Assembly: GCA_002352205.1 (NCBI GenBank)
Contig: DEHZ01000006.1
Location: 1-52,867, forward strand
Source: Flavobacterium sp. UBA2787
GTDB taxonomy: Bacteria > Bacteroidota > Bacteroidia > Flavobacteriales > Flavobacteriaceae
Direction: 5' to 3'
DNA length: 52,867 nt
Part shown: one piece after another, positions 7,205-15,970 of the stretch
Layout: each line of letters opens with the position of its first letter
Numbering within the stretch: the stretch's first letter is position 1
The notes under the pieces: model-generated
The model's database searches: none
The model's input: the letters and a program-made list of their open reading frames with translations, nothing else
What the model was told of the DNA's origin: nothing
Made by a program: the position numbers and the translations under genes

Positions 7205-9376
7205 TTATTTTTTTGCTTCTACTAATTCAAGTGCATCTAAACTCACCTTTGAAGTGAAAACACCATAATTAACGGTTGCTTTGTTTTTTTCAACCGCATC
7301 TAAAGTTCCAACTGCTTTTCCGTCTATCATTCGAACACGATCGCCAATTTTTAAGATTGGTTTTGGTTTTTCTGATTCTATTTTTAATGCCTTTGCCTTC
7401 TTTTCTTTTTTGACAACTCTAATTTCGTCAATTTTTGTGGTGACTTCTTGAATAATTTGTTTTTGAATTACTTCTTTATCCTTTATTTCTTTGACGGTCG
7501 CTTTTTTTCGTTTGGAATTTTCAATTTCAACAATTTTCAAAAACTCACCAATTAATACTTTTTTGTCTTTACTATTGAAATATTTATTCGAAAGATCATC
7601 AATTTTTTGTCCAATGTAAATTAAACGCTGATTGGCATCATACAATTCCTGATATCTTTCTAACTTATCCTGAATTTTAGCATTGATGGTTTCCATCTTT
7701 TTGCTTTCTTCACGGGCTTTGGTTTCTTCTTCTTTTAAATTAATCGAAGTCTTCTCTAACTTAGAACGTTCTTTTTGCAATGTTGCAATGGTTTTATCAA
7801 AACGAACTTTTCCACCTTCAATTTTCTTTTTTGCTCGATTAATCAATCCATACGGAATGCCATTTTTTTGTGCTACTTCAAACGTAAATGAACTTCCGGC
7901 TTGACCTAATATCAATTTATACATTGGTTCCAACGATTTTTCATCAAAAAGCATGTTTGCATTGGAAGCAAAAGGTAATTCGTTGGCTAGTATTTTTAAA
8001 TTGGAATAATGTGTTGTAATAATTCCAAAAGCTTCTCGATGATAAAATTCTTCTAAAAAAGTTTCGGCCAAAGCACCACCTAATTCAGGATCGGAACCCG
8101 TTCCGAATTCATCAATCAGGAATAATGTTTTATCATTACATTTCTTTAAAAAATAGTTCATGTTTTTGAGTCGGTAACTGTATGTACTCAAATGATTTTC
8201 AATCGATTGATTATCTCCAATATCGGTTAAAATTCTATCAAATAAAAACGTTTCACTTCGTTCGTGAACAGGAATCAGCATGCCGCTTTGCAACATCAAT
8301 TGCAATAATCCAACTGTTTTTAACGAAATGGTTTTTCCACCCGCATTGGGTCCGGAAATCACAATAATTCTACTTTTGTTGTCTAATTCAATAGTCTGTG
8401 GATATGTAATTTCGTTTTTACTTTTGTTATTCAAATATAAAATAGGGTGGTAGGCATCTCTAAAAAACAACCTCTTTTCTTCAATAATAGTAGGTAGAAT
8501 GGCATTAATTTTTAAAGCATATTTTGCTTTTCCGGCAATCACATCAATATCACTCAAAAATTCTTGATACTGACTCAAAAGTTCTTTGAAAGGACGAATA
8601 TCGTTGGTTAATTTTTTTAGAATTCGAGTAATTTCTTCACGTTCTTCGTATTCTAAATTACTCAATTCTCTTGAATAACGCAACGTGGCTTCGGGTTCAA
8701 TATAAGCAATGCTTCCGGTTTTGGAACTTCCTAAAATAGAACCTTTCACTTTTCTTCGATACATGGCTAAAACCGCCAAAACACGACGATTTTCTACAAA
8801 ACTTTCTTTAATTTCATCTAAATAGCCCAAACCGTTATATTGACTTAAAGCCAATCCGAAACTTTGGTTTACTTTGCCACGAACAGAACTCATTTCTCTT
8901 CGAATATTGATTAAATCCGGCGATGCATTGTCTTTTATTTCGCCATATTTATCAACTACTTCATCAATTTTTTGTACAATGAATTTTGTAAACTCAATCG
9001 CCAATGATTTTTGATGTAAAGTGGGATAATAGTCGTTGAATTTTTTCAAAAACAGCAAAATCGTATTAGTTGTTTCCGATAATTGAGCAATTTTTCTAAA
9101 ACTGCCAACTTCTAAGTAACTATCTTCGATACCAATAAATTTAATTTCGTTGCTGATGTTGTCAAAACCATGATTTGGTAACGCATTATTGTTAGAAAAA
9201 GAAGAAAGATATTCAGATGTTTGCAAAAGCGAATCCATTAGGAGATTTTTATCTCTAAACGGAACAATTTCCAAAGCCTTCTGCTTGCCCAGTTCGGTAT
9301 TACATCGATCTGAAATAGTTTGCAAAATGGTAGAAAATTCTAAATCTTTTAGGGTTTTATCGGTGATTGAAATCAT
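7205..9376 (-). CDS. MutS2-type DNA-binding ATPase (Smr-less)
   Basis: 723-residue MutS-family ATPase lacking the N-terminal mismatch-recognition domain of MutS. It has the clamp/lever helices, the Walker A GPNAGGKTISLKTVG, Walker B FLIDEFGTGSDPELGGA, the STYSYRLKNM switch region, then a long coiled coil (about residues 510-640) and a small beta C-terminal module (KIGDRVRMIDGKAVGTL). MutS2 proteins act on recombination intermediates and stalled ribosomes. The Smr nuclease domain usual at the C terminus of Firmicutes MutS2 is not present. Its promoter faces that of ung. Confidence 0.88.
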   Translation of the reverse strand: MISITDKTLKDLEFSTILQTISDRCNTELGKQKALEIVPFRDKNLLMDSLLQTSEYLSSFSNNNALPNHGFDNISNEIKFIGIEDSYLEVGSFRKIAQLSETTNTILLFLKKFNDYYPTLHQKSLAIEFTKFIVQKIDEVVDKYGEIKDNASPDLINIRREMSSVRGKVNQSFGLALSQYNGLGYLDEIKESFVENRRVLAVLAMYRRKVKGSILGSSKTGSIAYIEPEATLRYSRELSNLEYEEREEITRILKKLTNDIRPFKELLSQYQEFLSDIDVIAGKAKYALKINAILPTIIEEKRLFFRDAYHPILYLNNKSKNEITYPQTIELDNKSRIIVISGPNAGGKTISLKTVGLLQLMLQSGMLIPVHERSETFLFDRILTDIGDNQSIENHLSTYSYRLKNMNYFLKKCNDKTLFLIDEFGTGSDPELGGALAETFLEEFYHREAFGIITTHYSNLKILANELPFASNANMLFDEKSLEPMYKLILGQAGSSFTFEVAQKNGIPYGLINRAKKKIEGGKVRFDKTIATLQKERSKLEKTSINLKEEETKAREESKKMETINAKIQDKLERYQELYDANQRLIYIGQKIDDLSNKYFNSKDKKVLIGEFLKIVEIENSKRKKATVKEIKDKEVIQKQIIQEVTTKIDEIRVVKKEKKAKALKIESEKPKPILKIGDRVRMIDGKAVGTLDAVEKNKATVNYGVFTSKVSLDALELVEAKK

Positions 9377-9398
9377 TTAGTTGTATAGCAATTTTAGG

Positions 9399-9406
9399 CA
9401 AATTTA
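9399..9406 (-). promoter_or_regulatory. TAnnTTTG promoter element for mutS2
   Basis: TAAATTTG on the minus strand, 23 bases upstream of the mutS2 ATG, an exact match to the Bacteroidetes -7 consensus. Confidence 0.6.
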
Positions 9407-9459
9407 GCGATAATTTTTCTTTGTTTGAATGGGATTAACTTCAAATTGAGAACTATAAT

Positions 9460-9467
9460 TATCTTTG
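9460..9467 (+). promoter_or_regulatory. TAnnTTTG promoter element for ung
   Basis: TATCTTTG, an exact -7 match, 16 bases upstream of the ung ATG. It is divergent from the mutS2 promoter in the same 107-base intergenic region. Confidence 0.65.
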
Positions 9468-9483
9468 TGAAAATATATCCTTT

Positions 9484-10149
9484 ATGCAAGTAAAAATCCA
9501 TCCGTCTTGGCAAACGATTCTTGAAGATGAATTTACAAAGCCTTATTTTGAGCAGTTAATTTCTTTCGTTAAAAATGAGTATAATCAACATATTTGTTAT
9601 CCGAAAGGAAATCAAATTTTTGCTTCATTTGATCATTGTCCGTTTGATAAGCTGAAAGTCGTAATCATCGGTCAAGATCCTTATCACAGACCAAATCAAG
9701 CGAATGGTTTGTGTTTTTCAGTGAATGATGGCATTCCATTTCCACCTTCTTTGCAAAACATTTTTAAAGAATTAGAAAAGGATTTGCAAATTCCATATCC
9801 CAAATCCGGCAATTTAGAACGTTGGGCAGATCAAGGTGTTTTGTTGCTTAATGCTACCTTAACTGTTAGACAATCTGAAGCAGGAAGTCATCAAAATAAA
9901 GGTTGGGAAATCTTTACGGATGCGGTAATTCAAGAAATTTCAAACCAAAAAGAAAACGTTATTTTTCTACTTTGGGGCGGATTTGCGAAAAAGAAAGGTG
10001 CTAAAATCGATAGAAAGAAGCACATTGTTTTAGAGACCGGACATCCTTCGCCATTGAGTGCAAATCGTGGACTTTGGTTTGGAAATAATCATTTTAGTAA
10101 AACCAATCAACATTTAAAACAGATGGGGAAAGAAGAGATTGTTTGGTAG
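9484..10149 (+). CDS. ung: Uracil-DNA glycosylase, family 1
   Basis: 221-residue base-excision repair enzyme that removes uracil from DNA. The water-activating motif GQDPYHRPNQANGLCFSV (catalytic Asp65) and the DNA-intercalation loop GHPSPLSANRG (His near residue 187) are intact and spaced as in E. coli Ung. Length is that of the family. The ATG at 9484 follows a strong -7 element. It is convergent with the S4-domain gene. Confidence 0.97.
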   Translation: MQVKIHPSWQTILEDEFTKPYFEQLISFVKNEYNQHICYPKGNQIFASFDHCPFDKLKVVIIGQDPYHRPNQANGLCFSVNDGIPFPPSLQNIFKELEKDLQIPYPKSGNLERWADQGVLLLNATLTVRQSEAGSHQNKGWEIFTDAVIQEISNQKENVIFLLWGGFAKKKGAKIDRKKHIVLETGHPSPLSANRGLWFGNNHFSKTNQHLKQMGKEEIVW

Positions 10150-10157
10150 TATTTTAC

Positions 10158-10532
10158 TTATTCAAGCGTATCATCTGTATAATTCTCCAAATCTCTCCGG
10201 TCTTTTTTAGTCGGTCTTCCTTCACCTGTTTTTCGGTAATGTTCTTTAGATAATTTCATTAATTCTAAATGAGCAAAACTTTCCGGTGGTGTTTCGTCTT
10301 TTCTGTAAATATCAACCAATTTAGCACCTACACGACTCTCAGGAATGGCTAAAACTTTGATTTTATAGATAATTTGCTCTTTTCTAAAAGTAACATCATC
10401 ACTCGGAAAAACTTCTCTTGAAGGCTTAGCAACTTGACCGTTTACCGTAACATGGTTTTTTTTGCAAAGCTCAGTAACCATATTTCGGGTTTTGAAATAT
10501 CGAACACACCACAAGTATTTATCTACACGCAT
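10158..10532 (-). CDS. S4-domain RNA-binding protein (Hsp15-like)
   Basis: 124-residue protein with an N-terminal S4 RNA-binding domain (MRVDKYLWCVRYFKTRNMV through VTVNGQVAKPSREV) and a basic C-terminal tail (GEGRPTKKDRRDLE). This is the layout of Hsp15/HslR, which binds free 50S subunits carrying nascent chains and helps recycle stalled ribosomes. Domain assignment is secure. The specific Hsp15 role is by family analogy. Confidence 0.85.
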   Translation of the reverse strand: MRVDKYLWCVRYFKTRNMVTELCKKNHVTVNGQVAKPSREVFPSDDVTFRKEQIIYKIKVLAIPESRVGAKLVDIYRKDETPPESFAHLELMKLSKEHYRKTGEGRPTKKDRRDLENYTDDTLE

Positions 10533-10645
10533 ACCTTTTTTCAGAATTCTTCGTTAATTATTATACAAAAATAAATCAAAATTGTATCTTGCGGCACTTA
10601 TTTTAAGATATTATTATACTAAACCTGAACAATAATTTTAAAAAA

Positions 10646-11629
10646 ATGCTATTAAAGAGATTTAAAAATGTTTTACTGATTACACTGTTGTCTACAGTAA
10701 TTTTTTCATGTAAAAAAGATGATGATGATGCAACGATTACTCCACCAAAAGACAGAACTGTTCAATATGGTGAAGATGAAAGTACAATTAACACCTATTT
10801 TGAAGAAAATTACATGACAGTTGACGCTGATATGAATGTTACAATTGCAAAAATTACTGATCCTCTAACTCAAGTTTCTATAAAAGATCAAACAGATTAT
10901 CCTTTGCAATTTATTGAAAATGTAAAAAATGATTCTCGACAAACCTATTTAAAAGGAGGAAGAGTGGAAGATCCCGTTAATTATAAACTTTATTATATCA
11001 TCTTGAATGAAGGTGGAGGTCAAAGTCCAACAACTGTTGATTCATCATTTGTAGATTACAGAGGTTGGAATTTTAGTAATGTTGAATTTGATAGAACTTC
11101 TTCACCGGTTTGGACATCTTTTCCATCGAGTACGAATGAATTTATATCCGGCTTCAGACAAATTTTACCAAAAATAAAAACTCCGGAAACTGTAACACCA
11201 AATGATGATGGCACTATCTCCTATACAAATTATGGAAATTGTGTTGTTTTTATACCCTCAGGTTTAGCCTATTTTAATTTGTCGAGAGGAACAAATATTC
11301 CTCCTTATTCAAATATTGCTTTTCAAATAAAGTTAAAAGGATTACGATATAACGATCATGATAGAGACAAAATTTTGTCTAAAGATGAAATTTACAATCC
11401 TTCAGGAGATACAGATATCGGTTTATTTAACCAAGATTCTGATGGTGATGGAATCCCTGATTTTTTAGATTCAGATGACGATGCCGATGGTGTTTTAACT
11501 CGAAATGAATTAAAAATTCCAGGTACAAATCCACAACAATATTATCAATTTAATGATATTCCTGATTGTTCTGGTAATCAAGTTGATCCAAATAGAACAA
11601 AAAAACATTTGAACCCTATTTGTCAATAA
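10646..11629 (+). CDS. FKBP-like lipoprotein with Asp-rich calcium-type repeats
   Basis: 327-residue lipoprotein. The signal ends in the lipobox VIFSCKKDDDD (Cys22), so it should be outer-membrane or surface anchored. The middle (about residues 90-230) resembles a divergent FKBP-type peptidyl-prolyl isomerase domain (GFRQILPKIK, VVFIPSGLAYF, SNIAFQIKLKG). A stretch near residue 260 (DSDGDGIPDFLDSDDDADG) is a thrombospondin type-3-like calcium-binding repeat. Flavobacteria often carry a few such FKBP-like lipoproteins. Isomerase activity is uncertain because the domain is long and divergent. Confidence 0.78.
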   Translation: MLLKRFKNVLLITLLSTVIFSCKKDDDDATITPPKDRTVQYGEDESTINTYFEENYMTVDADMNVTIAKITDPLTQVSIKDQTDYPLQFIENVKNDSRQTYLKGGRVEDPVNYKLYYIILNEGGGQSPTTVDSSFVDYRGWNFSNVEFDRTSSPVWTSFPSSTNEFISGFRQILPKIKTPETVTPNDDGTISYTNYGNCVVFIPSGLAYFNLSRGTNIPPYSNIAFQIKLKGLRYNDHDRDKILSKDEIYNPSGDTDIGLFNQDSDGDGIPDFLDSDDDADGVLTRNELKIPGTNPQQYYQFNDIPDCSGNQVDPNRTKKHLNPICQ

Positions 11630-11644
11630 TCAAGACAGTAACAT

Positions 11645-11683
11645 AAAAAAAATCCCGATTCAATTTGATTCGGGATTTTTTTT
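11645..11683. terminator. Bidirectional terminator
   Basis: Stem AATCCCGA (11651-11658) and TCGGGATT (11670-11677), with a further partly paired inner segment, preceded by an A run and followed by eight Ts. It sits between the FKBP-like gene and the convergent transketolase pair. Confidence 0.85.
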
Positions 11684-11701
11684 GGAGGTAAAAAGGGTAA
11701 A

Positions 11702-12655
11702 CTATTTTCGATTGATAACTTTCTCAGCTTTTGCAATAATTGCTTGTGAATTCAATTGATATTTTTCCATCAATTGAGCAGGTGTTCCACTTTCGCCAAA
11801 ACTATCTTGAACAGCCACATATTCTTGCGGAACAGGATTGTTTAGCGATAATGTTCTTGCAACACTTTCGCCTAAACCACCTAAAATATTGTGCTCTTCA
11901 GCAGTAACCACACATCCCGTTTTAGCAACTGATTTTAAAATGGCTTCTTCGTCTAATGGTTTTATTGTATGTATATTAATTACTTCGGCAGAAATTCCTT
12001 TCTCTTCCAGTTTTTCGGCAGCAAGTAAAGCTTCCCAAACTAAATGGCCTGTTGCAATGATGGTTACGTCTGTTCCTTCATTTAACATAACAGCTTTTCC
12101 AATTACAAATTCACCATTTTCAGGTGTGAAATTGGCCACGCTCGGACGACCAAAACGCAAATAAACCGGACCATGATGATCGGCAATAGCTAATGTTGCT
12201 GCTTTGGTTTGATTGTAATCACATGTGTTGATTACAGTCATGCCTGGTAACATTTTCATCAAACCAATGTCTTCCAAAATTTGGTGTGTTGCACCGTCTT
12301 CACCTAAAGTCAATCCTGCATGCGAAGCACAAATTTTTACGTTTTTATCAGAATAGGCAACCGATTGACGAATTTGGTCATAGACTCTTCCTGTAGAAAA
12401 GTTTGCAAAAGTTCCTGTAAAAGGAATTTTTCCACCAATCGTTAATCCGGCCGCTATACCAATCATATTCGCTTCGGCAATTCCGATTTGAAAAAAACGT
12501 TCGGGATGATTCTTTTTAAAATCATCCATTTTTAATGATCCGATTAAGTCGGCACACAGTGCAACTACTTTTTCGTTTTTCTGACCAAGTTCGGTCAAAC
12601 CTGCTCCAAAACCGGAGCGGGTATCTTTATTTCCTGTATTTATATATTTTTTCAT
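11702..12655 (-). CDS. Transketolase, C-terminal (pyrimidine-binding plus C) subunit
   Basis: 317-residue half of a split transketolase. It has the pyrimidine-binding domain with FQIGIAEANMIGIAAG (the catalytic Glu), TGTFANF and GEDGATHQ, and the C-terminal regulatory domain (ISAEVINIHTIKPLD, ITAEEHNILGGLGESVA). It works with the upstream half in the non-oxidative pentose phosphate pathway, transferring two-carbon units between sugars. The ATG at 12655 (MKKYINTGNKD) is preferred over the one four codons upstream. It follows the N-terminal subunit by 16 bases on the same strand. Confidence 0.93.
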   Translation of the reverse strand: MKKYINTGNKDTRSGFGAGLTELGQKNEKVVALCADLIGSLKMDDFKKNHPERFFQIGIAEANMIGIAAGLTIGGKIPFTGTFANFSTGRVYDQIRQSVAYSDKNVKICASHAGLTLGEDGATHQILEDIGLMKMLPGMTVINTCDYNQTKAATLAIADHHGPVYLRFGRPSVANFTPENGEFVIGKAVMLNEGTDVTIIATGHLVWEALLAAEKLEEKGISAEVINIHTIKPLDEEAILKSVAKTGCVVTAEEHNILGGLGESVARTLSLNNPVPQEYVAVQDSFGESGTPAQLMEKYQLNSQAIIAKAEKVINRK

Positions 12656-12671
12656 GAGATTGTTCAAAGTT

Positions 12672-13520
12672 TTAATAATCGCCTAAAGTTGGTAAGTTCT
12701 GAGCCAATGCTTTTTCTAATTGCTCATCATTTGGAGCTTTTCCGTGCCAAGCGTGGGTGTGCATCATGAAGTCAACGCCATTACCCATTTCAGTGTGTAA
12801 TAAAACACAAACAGGCTTTCCTTTACCGGTTTTTGCTTTGGCTTCAGTCATTCCGGAAATTATTGCTTCAATGTTATTTCCTTCTTTAATTTCTAAAACA
12901 TCCCAACCAAATGCGACAAATTTTGCTTTAATATCACCCATATGGAGCACTTCGTCGGTAGTACCGTCAATTTGTTTTCCATTTAAATCGATGGTAGCAA
13001 TGTAGTTATCCACTTTATAAGCTGAAGCATACATCATTGCTTCCCAATTTTGACCTTCTTGCAATTCACCATCACCGTGAAGCGAATAAACTAAATGCGA
13101 ATCATTATTTAATTTTTTTGCTAATGCAGCTCCGATTGCAACAGACATTCCTTGTCCAAGTGAGCCCGATGCCACGCGAATTCCAGGTAAACCTTCGTGC
13201 GTAGTAGGATGTCCTTGTAATCTTGAATTAATTAATCGAAAAGTTGCTAATTCCGATACAGGAAAATAACCACTTCTGGCTAAAACACTGTAGAAAACAG
13301 GCGAAATGTGACCGTTTGATAAGAAAAATAAATCTTCCTCTTTTCCATCCATATCAAAGCCTTCTTTTCTGTCCATCAAAACTTGATATAAGGCGACAAA
13401 AAATTCTGTGCATCCCAAAGAACCTCCTGGATGTCCGGAGTTTACGGCGTGAACCATACGAAGAATGTCTCTTCTGACTTGTGTTGAAAAGTCGTTTAGT
13501 TGTTGTGTGTTGGGTTTCAT
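12672..13520 (-). CDS. Transketolase, N-terminal (pyrophosphate-binding) subunit
   Basis: 282-residue half carrying the thiamine-diphosphate pyrophosphate domain. The motif HGDGELQEGQNWEA, followed about 25 residues later by TIDLNGKQ, is the GDG-to-N metal and cofactor motif. HPGGSLG and ASGSLGQGMSVAIG are also present. An upstream TTG at 13559 is in frame but overlaps the promoter, so the ATG at 13520 (MKPNTQQLNDFS) is the start. It is the first gene of a two-gene operon with the C-terminal half. Split transketolases are normal in this lineage. Confidence 0.93.
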   Translation of the reverse strand: MKPNTQQLNDFSTQVRRDILRMVHAVNSGHPGGSLGCTEFFVALYQVLMDRKEGFDMDGKEEDLFFLSNGHISPVFYSVLARSGYFPVSELATFRLINSRLQGHPTTHEGLPGIRVASGSLGQGMSVAIGAALAKKLNNDSHLVYSLHGDGELQEGQNWEAMMYASAYKVDNYIATIDLNGKQIDGTTDEVLHMGDIKAKFVAFGWDVLEIKEGNNIEAIISGMTEAKAKTGKGKPVCVLLHTEMGNGVDFMMHTHAWHGKAPNDEQLEKALAQNLPTLGDY

Positions 13521-13545
13521 TTTATGATAAAAAGTTAAACTGCGG

Positions 13546-13553
13546 CAAAGGTA
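13546..13553 (-). promoter_or_regulatory. TAnnTTTG promoter element for the transketolase operon
   Basis: TACCTTTG on the minus strand. The expected start near 13539 gives a short leader to the ATG at 13520 and excludes the upstream TTG as initiator. Confidence 0.65.
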
Positions 13554-13684
13554 AATCAATTATTAGATTTTGACTAATTCGCTTAACTAGAATTTGTGAA
13601 AGTTTTCAAGAAAAATTGTTAGTAAACCTGAGATTGTCTTGTATAAATTATTCATAAAACAGACACAACAAATACGAATTCTTT

Positions 13685-13692
13685 TATCTTTG
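13685..13692 (+). promoter_or_regulatory. TAnnTTTG promoter element for tgt
   Basis: TATCTTTG, exact consensus. The predicted transcription start near 13699 leaves a leader of only about 13 bases. Confidence 0.7.
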
Positions 13693-13711
13693 CCAACTGT
13701 AAAAAAAAGAT

Positions 13712-14842
13712 ATGAAGTTTGATTTATTGACGACTGACCCTCATTCGCAAGCCCGAGCCGGTTCGATTACCACCGATCATGGTGTGATTGAAACACCCAT
13801 TTTTATGCCTGTTGGAACGGTCGCTTCCGTAAAAGGAGTCCATCAACGAGAGTTGAAAAATGACATTAATCCCGATATAATTTTAGGAAACACCTATCAT
13901 CTATACCTTCGACCTCAAACCCAAATTCTTGAAAAAGCCGGTGGATTGCATAAATTTATGAATTGGGATCGTAATATTTTGACAGATAGTGGCGGTTATC
14001 AGGTTTATTCACTTTCTTCAAACAGAAAAATTAAAGAAGAAGGGGTGAAGTTTAAAAGTCACATTGACGGTTCTTATCATTTCTTTTCGCCTGAGAATGT
14101 AATGGAAATTCAACGTACAATTGGAGCTGATATTATTATGGCTTTTGACGAATGTACGCCTTATCCTTGTGATTATAATTATGCCAGACGATCGATGCAC
14201 ATGACGCATCGTTGGTTAGACAGATGCATCAATCATTTAGAAAAACTTCCTTTTAAATATGGTTATGAACAAACTTTTTTTCCAATTGTTCAAGGAAGTA
14301 CATACAAAGATTTACGTCAACAATCCGCTGAATATATTGCCAATGCCGGAGCACAAGGAAATGCGATTGGCGGACTTTCTGTAGGTGAGCCAGCAGAAGA
14401 AATGTATGCAATGACCGAAGTTGTTACGGCCATTTTACCTCAAGATAAACCTCGTTATTTGATGGGTGTAGGAACTCCAATCAACATTTTGGAAAATATC
14501 GCATTAGGAATTGATATGTTTGATTGCGTTATGCCAACCAGAAACGCACGAAACGGAATGCTTTTTACAGCAAACGGTTCCATCAACATCAAAAATAAAA
14601 AGTGGGAAGATGACTTTTCACCAATTGACGAAATGGGAATTACTTTTGTTGATACCGAATACACAAAAGCGTATTTACGTCATTTGTTTGCTGCAAATGA
14701 GTATCTTGGCAAACAAATTGCAACCATTCATAATCTAGGATTTTACATGTGGTTGGTTCGCGAAGCCAGAAAACATATCATTGCAGGAGATTTTCGAGTA
14801 TGGAAAGATCAAATGGTGAAACAAATGAGTCAACGTCTGTAA
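13712..14842 (+). CDS. tgt: tRNA-guanine(34) transglycosylase, lacking the zinc cysteines
   Basis: 376-residue TIM-barrel enzyme that exchanges guanine for preQ1 at the wobble position of GUN-anticodon tRNAs, on the queuosine pathway. Present are the N-terminal LLTTDPHSQARAG, the catalytic-pocket segment ILTDSGGYQVYSL, AFDECTPYP, GGLSVGEP, and the nucleophile region GIDMFDCVMPTRNARNG. After it, bacterial Tgt normally has CxCxxC plus a downstream His for zinc. Here the segment reads SPIDEMGITFVDTEYTKAY with no Cys, although RHL is kept. The active site is complete, so the enzyme is probably functional with a zinc-free subdomain. Confidence 0.95.
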   Translation: MKFDLLTTDPHSQARAGSITTDHGVIETPIFMPVGTVASVKGVHQRELKNDINPDIILGNTYHLYLRPQTQILEKAGGLHKFMNWDRNILTDSGGYQVYSLSSNRKIKEEGVKFKSHIDGSYHFFSPENVMEIQRTIGADIIMAFDECTPYPCDYNYARRSMHMTHRWLDRCINHLEKLPFKYGYEQTFFPIVQGSTYKDLRQQSAEYIANAGAQGNAIGGLSVGEPAEEMYAMTEVVTAILPQDKPRYLMGVGTPINILENIALGIDMFDCVMPTRNARNGMLFTANGSINIKNKKWEDDFSPIDEMGITFVDTEYTKAYLRHLFAANEYLGKQIATIHNLGFYMWLVREARKHIIAGDFRVWKDQMVKQMSQRL

Positions 14843-14893
14843 ATCCAAAAATCTAACAATCGAATAATCTAAAAATCCAACATCATTTTCTAA
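14843..14893. repeat. Short A-rich degenerate tandem repeat between tgt and lptG-like gene
   Basis: The 51-base gap consists of repeated variants of AAAATCTAAC/AATCCAAC (aatccaaaaatctaac, then aatctaaaaatccaac). This is a low-complexity intergenic repeat. The gap has no promoter motif, so the two genes are probably cotranscribed. Confidence 0.5.
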
Positions 14894-15970
14894 ATGAAAA
14901 TAATTGATAAATACATCCTTAAACGATACTTAGCCACTTTTACGGTGATGCTTTTACTATTCATACCCATCGGTATCGTGATTGATGTAGCCGAAAAAAT
15001 CAATAAAATTTTAGAAAGTAAAGTGCCACTTTCGGCGGTTGCAATTTATTATTTAGATTTTACAGTTTATTTTGCCAATTTATTATTTCCGATATTTTTA
15101 TTTCTTTCTGTAATCTGGTTTACTTCAAAATTGGCCAATAATACCGAAATCATCGCCATTTTAAGTTCCGGGATTTCATTTTCAAGATTTTTGAGACCTT
15201 ATATCATGGGTGCAACGATTGTCTCTGTTTTTGCTCTGTTGATGGGATTTTTTCTCGTTCCAAAAGCCAGTAAAGGATTCAATGATTTCCGCTACACTTA
15301 TTTAAAAAACAATAGAGAAATAAGGCAAAATTCAAATGTTTTTCGTCAAATTAGTGATGATGAATTTTTGTATGTCAGTAATTTTAATTCTGTTTCAAAA
15401 ACAGCTTTCAATTTTACTTTAGAAAAATTTAAAGGAGAAAAACTGGATTACAAAATTACAGCTAATCGATTGAAATGGAATGAAAAGGACAGTACTTACA
15501 CCATGTTTAACTATCAAAAAAGAAAAGTAGGCGTTTATGGTGATATTTTGGAAAAATCTGAAAAAAAGGATACCATTTTTAGTTTCGATTTAGAAGATCT
15601 TACTCCGGTTATTTATATTGCAGAAACCCTTACGTTGCCTGATTTAGTTCGGTTCATTGATAAAGAAAAAGCAAGAGGTAACGCAAATATCAATACGTAT
15701 TTAGTTGTTTTATATAGAAAATATAGTTTACCTGTTGCAGCATTTATATTAACAATTATTGCAGTTGCAGTTTCATCCATGAAACGAAGAGGAGGAATGG
15801 GGGTAAACTTAGCTATCGGTATTGTGATTGCATTTACTTATATTTTCTTTGATAAAATTTTTGGAACAATGGCAGAAAAATCTAGTATTCCGCCGTTTGT
15901 AGCCGTTTGGTTTCCCAATTTTGTATTTGGTTTATTAGCTATTTATTTGCTCAGAAATGCAAAACGATAA
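14894..15970 (+). CDS. LptF/LptG family permease
   Basis: 358-residue inner-membrane protein of the YjgP/YjgQ family. The N-terminal helices (KYILKRYLATFTVMLLLFIP, then FANLLFPIFLFLSVIWFTS) and the strongly conserved ELIAxxSSGIS-like motif (TEIIAILSSGISFSRFLRP) are followed by a periplasmic jellyroll (about residues 130-270) and three C-terminal helices. LptF and LptG form the transmembrane part of the LptB2FG exporter that extracts lipopolysaccharide from the inner membrane. Whether this is the F or G partner cannot be told. It overlaps the next gene by 14 bases. Confidence 0.88.
   Translation: MKIIDKYILKRYLATFTVMLLLFIPIGIVIDVAEKINKILESKVPLSAVAIYYLDFTVYFANLLFPIFLFLSVIWFTSKLANNTEIIAILSSGISFSRFLRPYIMGATIVSVFALLMGFFLVPKASKGFNDFRYTYLKNNREIRQNSNVFRQISDDEFLYVSNFNSVSKTAFNFTLEKFKGEKLDYKITANRLKWNEKDSTYTMFNYQKRKVGVYGDILEKSEKKDTIFSFDLEDLTPVIYIAETLTLPDLVRFIDKEKARGNANINTYLVVLYRKYSLPVAAFILTIIAVAVSSMKRRGGMGVNLAIGIVIAFTYIFFDKIFGTMAEKSSIPPFVAVWFPNFVFGLLAIYLLRNAKR

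Noticed and set aside
7205-9376. Truncation of MutS2 because the Smr domain is missing
   Set aside because: The protein ends in an ordered beta module with a normal stop, and Smr-less forms of this length are, to my knowledge, usual in flavobacteria. It is not a truncation.
12757-13005. Plus-strand frames within the split transketolase
   Set aside because: They are shadow frames opposite highly conserved thiamine-diphosphate enzyme sequence.
13521-13559. TTG start extending the transketolase N-terminal subunit
   Set aside because: The extension overlaps the TACCTTTG promoter box and adds residues not typical of the family.
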